A DNA stretch of 64,000 nucleotides. Source: Planococcus sp. CP5-4_YE. Lineage in GTDB: Bacteria; Bacillota; Bacilli; Bacillales_A; Planococcaceae. A program made the position numbers and the translations under genes. The stretch spans positions 50,624 through 114,623 of the forward strand of contig NZ_JAHPZO010000010.1 in NCBI RefSeq assembly GCF_019042655.1, read 5' to 3'. Shown here one piece after another: positions 8,589-16,704 of the stretch (its first letter is position 1; every line of letters starts with the position of its first letter). Under the pieces are notes generated by a model. The model saw only the letters and a program-made list of their open reading frames with translations. It was not told where the DNA came from and searched no databases.

Positions 8589-9041
8589 ATGAAAAAATGG
8601 ATCGTTTTGCTGCTGGTGCTGCTGTTGGCGGCATGCGGCGAAGAAGATTCATCGGCTGGTGCGGGAGAAATGCCGCAGGAAGTGAAAGTCGAGTTCAATA
8701 CAGAAGAAACCGCCGACCCGGGCGAAGAAGTGCTGCTATCTGCCACCATTACACAAGGCACAGAAGCGGTAGAAGATGCAGATGAAGTGGTCTTTGAAGT
8801 GTGGCAATCAGGAGCTCGCGAAAACAGCGAAATGCTGGAAGCAACTCATACACAAGATGGCATTTATGAACATAGCTGGACGGCCGAAGAAGAAGGACTG
8901 TATTTCATCCAAGCCCATACGACAGCCCGCCGCATGCATGTCATGCCCAAAATGGAATTGACAGCAGGCGATCCGGATCCAGAATCGATTGTGCCTGACG
9001 ATAGCGAAGATTCAGATGCCATGGAAAAGATGGGGCATTGA
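8589..9041 (+). CDS. YtkA-like (FixH-related) lipoprotein
   Basis: 150 residues. A short signal peptide ends in the lipobox LAAC (Cys16), so the mature protein should be a lipoprotein on the outer face of the membrane. Then comes an acidic linker and one beta-sandwich domain resembling YtkA/FixH (EVKVEFNTEETADPGEEVLLSATI, GIYEHSWTAEEEGLYFIQAHTTA). The tail is acidic and ends in MEKMGH; Met/His residues (MHVMPKM) suggest metal, perhaps copper, binding, which is inference. Ribosome site GAGGAGG. It stands where hemY lies in B. subtilis. Confidence 0.7.
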   Translation: MKKWIVLLLVLLLAACGEEDSSAGAGEMPQEVKVEFNTEETADPGEEVLLSATITQGTEAVEDADEVVFEVWQSGARENSEMLEATHTQDGIYEHSWTAEEEGLYFIQAHTTARRMHVMPKMELTAGDPDPESIVPDDSEDSDAMEKMGH

Positions 9042-9092
9042 TTTTTTCCGTCCCTGCCACTGTTGCACAACAGCTGGAAGGCGAGGCATAAA

Positions 9093-9123
9093 AAAACGGC
9101 CGGAGAATTTCTCCGGCCGTTTT
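9093..9123. terminator. Bidirectional terminator between the lipoprotein gene and yhfH
   Basis: 15-bp inverted repeat of AAAACGGCCGGAGAA type, A-rich before and T-rich after, between two convergent genes. Confidence 0.85.
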
Positions 9124-9129
9124 GTCTGT

Positions 9130-9255
9130 TTAGATTTCGTTGCAGGTCTGGCAGTGATTGCCGTAGCACTCGTGTTGCTCTTCGATTTTCTCTCCGCAAG
9201 TGGCACACTGTTTCGGTGGCAAGTTCTTGAAGAATTCGACTACGTTCTCAATCAT
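9130..9255 (-). CDS. yhfH: Small zinc-ribbon-like protein YhfH
   Basis: 41-residue protein: MIENVVEFFKNLPPKQ followed by CATCG at 17-20 and, further on, C30, then CQTC at 35-38. The two CxxC pairs suggest one bound zinc. It matches the YhfH family in length, cysteine pattern and place, since yhfH lies near lplJ in B. subtilis. ATG 9255 follows AAAGGAG at nine bases, and the bidirectional terminator follows the stop. Function unknown. Confidence 0.75.
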   Translation of the reverse strand: MIENVVEFFKNLPPKQCATCGEKIEEQHECYGNHCQTCNEI

Positions 9256-9399
9256 TTCTACCAGCTCCTTTTTGTTATAGTACTGTAAGTGATAAACACA
9301 GTGTATTATAACAGTTTGGATCCGTCAACCCTCAACCGTGATTATTTTTAAAAATTCCGTTAAAATAAAGACAGTCAATAGTAAAAAAGGAGAGAGATC

Positions 9400-10392
9400 A
9401 TGTATTTCGTAGACAATAAAGGCATTACCGATCCACGTATCAACTTGGCCATAGAGGAATATTTATTGAAAACGATGGATGTCGATCAAAACCCATTCCT
9501 GCTGTTTTATATCAATGAACCGTCCATCATCATTGGGAAAAACCAAAATACGGCAGAGGAAATCAATACAGATTACGTCGATTCAAACGGCATCCACGTC
9601 GTACGCCGGCTGTCAGGCGGAGGCGCGGTCTATCATGACCACGGCAATTTGAACTTCAGTTTCATCACTAAAGACGATGGCAATAGCTTCCGAGATTTCC
9701 GCAAGTTCACCGAACCGGTCGTCAAAGCTTTGCAGGACATGGGCGTCAATGCAGAGCTTTCAGGGCGCAACGACTTGCTCGCAGAAGGCCGTAAGATTTC
9801 CGGCAATGCCCAGTTCGCGACAAGAGGGCGCATGTTCAGCCATGGCACGCTGTTATTCGATACGAAGATGGATGAAGTCGTGTCGGCTTTGAAGGTCAAT
9901 AAAGAAAAGATCGAATCGAAAGGCATCAAATCGATCCGCAGCCGCGTGGCGAACATTTCGGAATTTCTCGATCAGGAAATGTCGGTGGAACAATTCCGTG
10001 AAGCCGTGCTGCATTCGATTTTTGCCGGTGAAGAAAATGTCCGTTTCTGGGAACTCACCGATGAAGACTGGAACAATATCCACGAACTGTCGAAAGAACG
10101 ATACGCGAATTGGGACTGGAACTACGGCAAATCACCAAAGTTCAATATTAAGCAATCCCACCGTTTCCCGGTTGGCGGCATCGATGTTCGCTTGCAAGTG
10201 GAAAAAGGCACCGTACAGGAAGCGCATATTTATGGCGATTTCTTCGGTGTTGGCGATGTATCGGAAATCGAACAGGCGATCACCGGCGTGAAATACGAAC
10301 GCGCTGCACTTGCTGAAGCGATCGAAGAGATCGACATCCCGAAATTGCTCGGAGGGATCACGACAGAAGATTTCCTCAAGTTGATTTATTAA
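9400..10392 (+). CDS. lplJ: Lipoate-protein ligase LplJ
   Basis: 330 residues. Activates free lipoate with ATP and attaches it to lipoyl domains of 2-oxoacid dehydrogenases and GcvH. N-terminal domain has the BPL/LplA fold: IGKNQNTAEEIN, RRLSGGGAVYHDHGNLNFSFI with the lipoate-binding glycine loop, and GRNDLLAEGRKISGNAQF with the catalytic lysine. The C-terminal accessory domain starts near residue 245 (FPVGGIDVRLQVEKG). Monocistronic, with AGGAGAG before ATG 9400 and a clear terminator. Confidence 0.95.
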   Translation: MYFVDNKGITDPRINLAIEEYLLKTMDVDQNPFLLFYINEPSIIIGKNQNTAEEINTDYVDSNGIHVVRRLSGGGAVYHDHGNLNFSFITKDDGNSFRDFRKFTEPVVKALQDMGVNAELSGRNDLLAEGRKISGNAQFATRGRMFSHGTLLFDTKMDEVVSALKVNKEKIESKGIKSIRSRVANISEFLDQEMSVEQFREAVLHSIFAGEENVRFWELTDEDWNNIHELSKERYANWDWNYGKSPKFNIKQSHRFPVGGIDVRLQVEKGTVQEAHIYGDFFGVGDVSEIEQAITGVKYERAALAEAIEEIDIPKLLGGITTEDFLKLIY

Positions 10393-10402
10393 GATTTTCT
10401 GT

Positions 10403-10430
10403 AGAGCCTGCTTTCGAGCAGGCTCTTTTG
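10403..10430 (+). terminator. Terminator of lplJ
   Basis: Perfect 10-bp stem (10403-10412, 10417-10426) with a TTCG tetraloop and T run. Confidence 0.9.
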
Positions 10431-10463
10431 TTAGAATAGAAGGAAATGGAAGGGGGAGTAAGT

Positions 10464-11168
10464 ATGGGTGAACAGCGGATATTCATTGTCGAAGATGATG
10501 CGAAGATCGCTTCGCTATTATCGGATACATTGCGCAAATATCATTACCAAGTGGAAACTGCGAAAGACTTTGACCGCATATTGGAGGAATTCGCTGCCTT
10601 TGACCCCCATTTGATTCTTTTAGACATCAATTTGCCTTCTTATGATGGGTATTACTGGTGCCGGCAGTTGAGGCAGCAGACAACTTGCCCGATTTTGTTC
10701 ATTTCTGCCAGATCAGGCGAAATGGATCAGGTGTTTGCACTTGAAAACGGCGGCGATGATTTCATTACGAAACCTTTCCACTATGAAATCGTCCTTGCAA
10801 AAATAAGAAGTCATTTAAGAAGGGCTTATGGGGAATATGCACCGAAACAAGAAGAGCGAACAGTTCGTGCAGGACGGCTCGTTTTATATATGGAGCGGCT
10901 CGAATTGCATTGCCGGGAAGCGGAAATCCCGCTCCAGAAAAAAGAAAGCACTATTTTGGAACTGTTGATTGCCGCGCATCCCAAAGTGGTGACGCGTGAG
11001 CAATTGCTAGAAGAGCTATGGGATGACCAGGCGTTCGTCGATGAAAATACATTGAATGTCAATATGGCCCGCGTGCGCAAGAAGTTGACGGATTACGGCA
11101 TCCAGAGTTTCATTGAAACGGTTCGCGGTGCTGGTTACCGGCTGATTCTTGGCAGGGAGGAACAATGA
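10464..11168 (+). CDS. OmpR-family response regulator of a Bce-type module
   Basis: 234 residues. Receiver domain at 1-120 with acidic pocket VEDD, phospho-acceptor aspartate in LILLDINLP and the lysine in ITKPF; winged-helix DNA-binding domain from about 130 (REQLLEELWDD, NVNMARVRKKL, VRGAGYRL). ATG 10464 sits six bases behind AGGGGGAG; an upstream in-frame ATG lacks one. The next three genes overlap end to end, so kinase, ATPase and permease are one transcript. By context it should activate a peptide-antibiotic resistance transporter, as BceR does. Confidence 0.88.
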   Translation: MGEQRIFIVEDDAKIASLLSDTLRKYHYQVETAKDFDRILEEFAAFDPHLILLDINLPSYDGYYWCRQLRQQTTCPILFISARSGEMDQVFALENGGDDFITKPFHYEIVLAKIRSHLRRAYGEYAPKQEERTVRAGRLVLYMERLELHCREAEIPLQKKESTILELLIAAHPKVVTREQLLEELWDDQAFVDENTLNVNMARVRKKLTDYGIQSFIETVRGAGYRLILGREEQ

Positions 11169-12175
11169 TGCTGCGGCTATTCTTGCGTGAATACGCCGCA
11201 TTTATCGTCTTTCAGATCTTGCTCGTAGGATTCATCCTGATGCTTTATTGGCTTGATGGATTCCGCAATACGGATACGGCCGTCTATTCATTCATCATCA
11301 GTTTATTGCTATTGGCTAGTTTTCTCGGTGTCCGCTTTGCGATGCGCTACCGTTATTACGAGCGCCTGCTGAGCAACCCGCCGAATATGGAGCATGCTTT
11401 GCAGCGGGAAGGGCGCTCGCCGGAAACGGTGCAGACGGAATTGTATATGCAAAAACTGTACCGCCTGTATCAATACGAAGTGCAGTCGCTTTATGCGGGG
11501 CAAACTCGCCATCTGCAATTCATCAACCAATGGGTGCACCAGATGAAGACACCGCTATCTGTCATGCACCTGTTACTGCAGGAGCCGGAAGAACTGGATA
11601 AGGCAAGCATCCGTGAAGAAGTGGATCGTTTGCGTGCAGGGCTCGACACGGTATTGATGAACGCCCGCCTCGATACATTTGAGCAGGATATGCAGATCGA
11701 GCAAGCGTCGCTGCGCGGCATGGTATCCGAAATGGTCACGGAAAACAAGCGCTTGTTCATCTCGCGCCGCGTCTATCCGGAAATCGACATCGAAGAACGC
11801 TACCAAGTGGCGACAGACCGCAAATGGATGAAATTCATCATCGGCCAATTGCTGACGAATGCGGTAAAATACACATTCGAAGAAAACAAGAAACTGTATA
11901 TCCGGGCCAGCTGCCTAGAAGGCACCATTACCTTATCGGTGCAGGATGAAGGCATCGGGATTCCGCCATCGGATTTGCCGCGCGTTACCAAGGCCTTCTT
12001 TACGGGAGAGAATGGGCGCCTGAGCGGCGAATCGACCGGGATGGGGCTGTATCTGGCCCAGGAAGTATGCAACCGGCTTGGGCATGAGCTGGAAATCACG
12101 TCATCGCCCGGAGAAGGGACGACCGTATCGATCGTCTTTCCTTATCAGGAACAGAATGTAGGGGGATCAACATGA
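11165..12175 (+). CDS. Intramembrane-sensing histidine kinase (BceS type)
   Basis: 336 residues. Two N-terminal transmembrane helices with almost no outside loop, the hallmark of kinases that sense through their ABC transporter rather than directly. Phospho-accepting His125 lies in WVHQMKTPLSVMH. ATPase boxes: N box LLTNAVKYTFE, G1 DEGIGIPPSD, G2 GMGLYLAQEV. The start ATG overlaps the regulator's TGA by four bases, and its own end overlaps the ATPase start. Confidence 0.9.
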   Translation: MMLRLFLREYAAFIVFQILLVGFILMLYWLDGFRNTDTAVYSFIISLLLLASFLGVRFAMRYRYYERLLSNPPNMEHALQREGRSPETVQTELYMQKLYRLYQYEVQSLYAGQTRHLQFINQWVHQMKTPLSVMHLLLQEPEELDKASIREEVDRLRAGLDTVLMNARLDTFEQDMQIEQASLRGMVSEMVTENKRLFISRRVYPEIDIEERYQVATDRKWMKFIIGQLLTNAVKYTFEENKKLYIRASCLEGTITLSVQDEGIGIPPSDLPRVTKAFFTGENGRLSGESTGMGLYLAQEVCNRLGHELEITSSPGEGTTVSIVFPYQEQNVGGST

Positions 12176-12945
12176 CAGTAGTGAAAATCGATGAAGTGAC
12201 CAAAGTCTATGAAGGAAAAGTGACGCATCGCGCGTTGAACCAATTAAGCTTCGAAGTGGAAAAAGGGGAATTCCTTGCGGTGATGGGCCCTTCCGGAAGC
12301 GGCAAGACGACGCTGTTGAACTTGATATCGACAATCGATTCATTGACTTCTGGCACGATCCTCATCAATGGCATCAATCCGCATTCTTTGGATAAAGATG
12401 AGCTGCCGCTGTTTCGGCGGCGCCAGCTCGGGTTTGTGTTCCAGGATTTCAATTTGCTGCAGATGCTGACCGTGGAAGAAAATTTGGTGCTGCCGCTGAC
12501 GCTTGACGGCATGCCAATCAAAGAAATGGAAAGCCGCGTCCAGGAATTGGCAGCTCGGCTTCAGTTGCAGCCGTTTCTCCATAAGAAGCCGAATGAAATT
12601 TCCGGCGGGGAAGCGCAGCGCACGGCGATCGGCCGTGCGCTCATCCATCGTCCGGCGCTCATACTCGCGGATGAACCGACCGGCAATCTCGATTCGAAAG
12701 CCTCGAAGGATGTGCTCGAGCTATTGAGCGGCTTGAGCCGTGAGGAAGGGACGACGATCATCATGGTGACGCACGACCCGATCGCAGCGAGCTATTGCGA
12801 CCGTGTGCTGTTCATCAAAGACGGCGAATTCTTCAATGAAATTTACGGGGATGATCGTCGCCAAACCTTCTACCAAAAGATCCTCAACGTGTTATCTCTA
12901 TTGGGAGGCTCCGTCAATGACCTTTCGCCAACTCGCCTTCCGTAA
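12172..12945 (+). CDS. ABC transporter ATP-binding protein (BceA type)
   Basis: 257 residues of the MacB/BceA class. Walker A GPSGSGKTT near residue 39, Q-loop VFQDFNLL, signature ISGGEAQR, Walker B LILADEPTGNLD, H-loop VTHD. Works with the FtsX-type permease that overlaps its last 29 bases. Such pairs free lipid II-cycle intermediates from cell-wall antibiotics such as bacitracin or lantibiotics and report flux to the kinase; the drug here is not predictable. Confidence 0.9.
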   Translation: MTVVKIDEVTKVYEGKVTHRALNQLSFEVEKGEFLAVMGPSGSGKTTLLNLISTIDSLTSGTILINGINPHSLDKDELPLFRRRQLGFVFQDFNLLQMLTVEENLVLPLTLDGMPIKEMESRVQELAARLQLQPFLHKKPNEISGGEAQRTAIGRALIHRPALILADEPTGNLDSKASKDVLELLSGLSREEGTTIIMVTHDPIAASYCDRVLFIKDGEFFNEIYGDDRRQTFYQKILNVLSLLGGSVNDLSPTRLP

Positions 12946-14851
12946 CGTTTTCAGGAATTTGAGAAGCTATGCAGCCTTCCTATTGGCCAGCGTCTTTTCG
13001 GTCATGGTGTTCTTCATCTATTCGATGTTCATCTTCCATCCGTTATTCGAAGAAGAAGGTTTCCGTGTATTGGCAGTGCGCGGCATGTTCATCGCGGAAA
13101 TTGTACTGTATATTTTCACGCTGTTCTTCTTGTTCTATTCCTTGAGCGCATTTTTACAGGCGCGGACAAAAGAATTCGGCGTCTTGATGCATCTTGGGAT
13201 GAGCAAAAAGCAGCTCAATAAATTGGTTTTTTTCGAGACGATGATACTCGGCGGCCTTTCGACAGCGGCAGGGATCGTCTTCGGATTCGCGTTCACGAAA
13301 TTCTTTTTCATGGTCGGCCGTGAAATCATGCAGTTGGAGGAATTGCCGCTGTATTTCTCCTGGAAGCCATTCGTTCTGACCATTGGCGCATTTGCCAGTT
13401 TGTTCATCATCATCTCGCTCATCAGCGTGTCTTTTATCCGCACGAAGCGCGTTGTCGATTTGCTGGAGGGCTTCTGGAAAACCGAAGAGGAAGCAGCGTA
13501 TTCACCGGCTTTATCGGCGTTCGGATTAGTGCTTTTGGGCGTTGCGTATTTTCTGGCGGCGACGGTGTCCGACCGTACCGTTTACATCATGGTGTTCATC
13601 GTCCCGCCGCTCGCGACGATCGGCACGTATTTGTTTTTCACGCATTCGATTCATACTTTCCTTCAATTGTATAAGAAGCGGCGCAGTATCTATTGGCATA
13701 AAACACGCCTCGTATCGCTAGCCGAAGCAGCGGTTAAGTTAAAAGACAGCGCGCAAATGTTCTTCATCGTGACCATCGTCTCGACCATTGCCTTTCTGAC
13801 GGTCGGCACGCTTGCCTCGTTCACTTCCTATACAGCGGAGTTCCGGCAAAGCAATCCGCTCGGTTTGATTTATGTTTCTTTTGAAGGCAATTCACTCGAA
13901 CAGCAGCAACTGGACCAGTTGAGGCGTGAACTCAAACAGCAGCAGCTCGCTTACACGCTCGTGCCTTTGGAAGTGAAGCGGCAGACATCGAGCGCAAGCG
14001 GCAATGACGTCGACATCATGTCCTTGTCCCAGTTCAACCGCCTCGCCGTAGCGCTCGGCCATGAACCCGCGAGGCTTCAAACCGGCGAAGCGATGTTCGT
14101 GCCGTTTTCACAGGAATCGCTCCGTGAGCTGCAGAAAAGTTATGCAGAAACGGAATTGGTGGAAAGTGGGGTGGAGCTGACGATCGACCAGACCTACCCG
14201 CAAGTGTTGTTTCCGGCGCATACCTTGAATGCCAATACGATCATTATGAACAATGAAGATTTCGGGGAAGTCGATGAACCGTTAATGGGCTACCCGCAAG
14301 GCGCATCGGATTTTCGCTATTATGCCTTCCATGTGCCGGATTGGACCGAGACCGTCTCGATTGGTGAAAACGTCCGCTACCCGATCAGCGAGGCGATGGT
14401 CAGCGGAAATTTTGCCGGGCTCAATTATTATTTCGAGAATCCAGGCTACGAATACCGCTGGTTTAAATCCTCTTTTGCGTTGTTATTGTTCATCGGCTTG
14501 ATGGTGGCGGCTGTGTTCTTGCTGGCTGCCGGAAGTTTCATTTATTTCAAGTTGTATACCGGGCTTGAGCGCGACCGCAGGCAATACCAACTGATGGTGC
14601 GCCTAGGGATGACGGAGCGGGAACTCGGCAAAATCGTCAACCGACAGCTCGTTCCACTGTTTTTCCTACCTTGGGCGCTCGCGCTTCTTCACAGTGCTTT
14701 TGCGTTCATTTCGCTTCAAGTGGTGTGGGATGAGTTTGCGGAGCTGTCGATTTTGTCTGAGATGGCGATTGTGCTCGGCGGTTTCACGCTCATGCAGATT
14801 CTTTATTTCTTCCTGATCCGCTGGCGTTATATTGCCCATTTGAAAGCTTAA
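12917..14851 (+). CDS. FtsX-type ABC permease (BceB type)
   Basis: 644 residues. MTFRQLAFRNVFRNLRSYAAFLLAS is the typical N-terminus. Hydrophobic helices near 15-35, 60-80, 105-130 and 150-175 form the first FtsX unit, further helices up to about 320, then a large outside domain of roughly 200 residues (about 330-530), then the last two to four helices. That layout of ten helices with one big sensory domain is that of BceB. I placed the start at ATG 12917, eight bases behind GGGAGG; upstream reading frame belongs to the ATPase. Confidence 0.88.
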   Translation: MTFRQLAFRNVFRNLRSYAAFLLASVFSVMVFFIYSMFIFHPLFEEEGFRVLAVRGMFIAEIVLYIFTLFFLFYSLSAFLQARTKEFGVLMHLGMSKKQLNKLVFFETMILGGLSTAAGIVFGFAFTKFFFMVGREIMQLEELPLYFSWKPFVLTIGAFASLFIIISLISVSFIRTKRVVDLLEGFWKTEEEAAYSPALSAFGLVLLGVAYFLAATVSDRTVYIMVFIVPPLATIGTYLFFTHSIHTFLQLYKKRRSIYWHKTRLVSLAEAAVKLKDSAQMFFIVTIVSTIAFLTVGTLASFTSYTAEFRQSNPLGLIYVSFEGNSLEQQQLDQLRRELKQQQLAYTLVPLEVKRQTSSASGNDVDIMSLSQFNRLAVALGHEPARLQTGEAMFVPFSQESLRELQKSYAETELVESGVELTIDQTYPQVLFPAHTLNANTIIMNNEDFGEVDEPLMGYPQGASDFRYYAFHVPDWTETVSIGENVRYPISEAMVSGNFAGLNYYFENPGYEYRWFKSSFALLLFIGLMVAAVFLLAAGSFIYFKLYTGLERDRRQYQLMVRLGMTERELGKIVNRQLVPLFFLPWALALLHSAFAFISLQVVWDEFAELSILSEMAIVLGGFTLMQILYFFLIRWRYIAHLKA

Positions 14852-14863
14852 GGACCCAAGCGA

Positions 14864-14890
14864 GCCGCCGGTTAAATCCGGCGGCTTTTT
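14864..14890 (+). terminator. Terminator of the Bce-type operon
   Basis: GCCGCCGG (14864-14871) pairs with CCGGCGGC (14878-14885), then TTTTT. Confidence 0.88.
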
Positions 14891-14912
14891 GCTGGGGATT
14901 TTTGGCGGGCAG

Positions 14913-14941
14913 TTGTATTGTCTGAAGATTTATTTTATAAT
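14913..14941 (+). promoter_or_regulatory. Sigma-A promoter of the acyl-CoA ligase gene
   Basis: -35 TTGTAT, spacer of 17, -10 TATAAT (14936-14941). The FadR-type operator lies about 10-30 bases past the expected start of transcription. Confidence 0.7.
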
Positions 14942-14955
14942 GAAAAAAGTAAATA

Positions 14956-14973
14956 TGAATGAGTATTCATTCA
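14956..14973 (+). promoter_or_regulatory. FadR (YsiA-type) fatty-acid operator
   Basis: TGAATGAGTATTCATTCA, with perfect 7-bp arms, fits the Bacillus FadR consensus TGAATGANTANTCATTCA at every fixed position. Between promoter and ATG of lcfB it should block transcription until long-chain acyl-CoA is present. Confidence 0.88.
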
Positions 14974-14992
14974 ACAGAAAGAGGGATATTCA

Positions 14993-16546
14993 ATGAATTT
15001 GGGAGAACGTGTTCACGAAATTGCACAACAGGAAGCTGGAAGAATTGCTTATACGTTCATGGGCAAAGACACGACTTACGGCGAATTTGATCAATCGGTA
15101 TCGAAATTCGCAGGGGCATTGCAGGAACTCGGCGTGGAAAAAGGGGACCACGTCGCATTTCTTTTGAGCAATACCCCGCATTTTCTCATTTCACTCTATG
15201 CCACTTTGCGGCTGGGTGCAACTGCAGTCCCGGTCAACCCAATCTATAGCCCGGATGAAATCGCTTACATTGTCAATAATAGTGATGCAAAAGTGGTTGT
15301 AGCGCTCGATGCCTTGCTGCCGCTTGTGGAAAAAGCACATCAGGCCTTGCCTGCAGTAGAAACATATGTCATTTGCGAGACCGACCCATCGACTGCTGAA
15401 AAAATGGCGCAACTGCCAGAAGCGGTGAAGGGGAAAGTCCGTTCGTTCACGCAACTTCTTGCTACTGCCCATGCATTTGATGGAACCGCTGGTATTGCAC
15501 AAGATGATAATGCGGTCATACTCTATACGTCTGGGACGACCGGCAAACCGAAAGGCGCGATGCTAACCCATGGCAATCTCTATTCCAATGCCCGCGATGT
15601 CGCGGAGTATCTCCAAATCACGCCAGATGACCGCGTAGTGGCGACGCTGCCGGTGTTCCATGTGTTCGCATTGACGGTCGTCGTCAATGCCCCATTGATG
15701 CAAGGCGCGACGATCGTTCTTGTTCCACGCTTCACGCCGCAAGAGGTATTTGCAGCAACGAAAGCTTCACAAGCCACGGTCTTTGCGGGCGTTCCAACCA
15801 TGTTCAATTTTATGTATCAACTGCCGGATGTAGACCCGGCCGACTTCGCCTCTGTGCGCTTGGCCATTTCCGGCGGATCCGCGATGCCTGTCGCCCTGCT
15901 GCATAATTTCGAAGACAAATTCAATGTGCGGATCTCCGAGGGTTACGGCTTGTCCGAGGCTTCGCCTGTTACTTGTTTCAATCCGATCGATCGCGAACGC
16001 AAAGCGGGATCGATTGGCACCTCGATCATTAATGTCGAGAACAAGGTCGTCAATGAACTTGGCGATGAAGTCCCAGTTGGGGAAGTGGGCGAGTTGATCG
16101 TCCGTGGACCGAACGTCATGAAAGGCTATTATAAAATGCCGGAAGAAACGCAAGCTGCCATTAAAGAGGGCTGGTTATATACAGGGGATCTTGCGAAGAT
16201 CGATGAAGAAGGCTATTTCTTTATCGTTGACCGTAAAAAAGACATGATCATTGTCGGAGGCTATAATGTCTATCCGCGCGAAGTGGAAGAAGTTCTATTC
16301 GCCCATCCGGCGATTGTTGAAGCAGCGGTTGTCGGCTTACCGGATGCTGATTTCGGCGAGTCGGTCAACGCCTATGTGGTGTTGAAAGATGACGCAGTTT
16401 CCATCGATGAGCTGCAGGGATATTGTGCAGAGCATTTGGCGAAATACAAAGTGCCGCGTCATATGGAGATTCTCGATGAATTGCCGAAAAACACGACCGG
16501 CAAAATCCTGCGCCGTTCGCTGAAAGACCAGGCCGTTAAAAAATAA
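14993..16546 (+). CDS. lcfB: Long-chain fatty-acid-CoA ligase
   Basis: 517-residue AMP-forming ligase that charges fatty acids with CoA for beta-oxidation. Core motifs: YTSGTTGKPKGAM near residue 178, YGLSEASPV near 320, YTGDLAKIDEEGYF near 395, DRKKDMIIVGGYNVYPREVE near 413, and the catalytic lysine in KNTTGKILRR at the end. Closest in layout to B. subtilis LcfB (YhfL), also near lplJ. Ribosome site AGAGGG. A FadR operator in the leader gives the regulation. Confidence 0.92.
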   Translation: MNLGERVHEIAQQEAGRIAYTFMGKDTTYGEFDQSVSKFAGALQELGVEKGDHVAFLLSNTPHFLISLYATLRLGATAVPVNPIYSPDEIAYIVNNSDAKVVVALDALLPLVEKAHQALPAVETYVICETDPSTAEKMAQLPEAVKGKVRSFTQLLATAHAFDGTAGIAQDDNAVILYTSGTTGKPKGAMLTHGNLYSNARDVAEYLQITPDDRVVATLPVFHVFALTVVVNAPLMQGATIVLVPRFTPQEVFAATKASQATVFAGVPTMFNFMYQLPDVDPADFASVRLAISGGSAMPVALLHNFEDKFNVRISEGYGLSEASPVTCFNPIDRERKAGSIGTSIINVENKVVNELGDEVPVGEVGELIVRGPNVMKGYYKMPEETQAAIKEGWLYTGDLAKIDEEGYFFIVDRKKDMIIVGGYNVYPREVEEVLFAHPAIVEAAVVGLPDADFGESVNAYVVLKDDAVSIDELQGYCAEHLAKYKVPRHMEILDELPKNTTGKILRRSLKDQAVKK

Positions 16547-16551
16547 CCATA

Positions 16552-16590
16552 AACCGCTTTCCGCTTTTGCCGGAAAGTGGTTTTTTATAG
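16552..16590 (+). terminator. Terminator of lcfB
   Basis: About 12-bp stem built on AACCGCTTTCCG with one G-T pair, then TTTTTT. Confidence 0.85.
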
Positions 16591-16704
16591 GAAAATTGGC
16601 TATCCAGTTTCCAAAGAGCTTTCATTGAAAAGACAGACAATTACCGATATAGTGAAAGGGCAACTGTTACGATAAACGAAATAGTTATCCAGGAGGCTGA
16701 ACGT

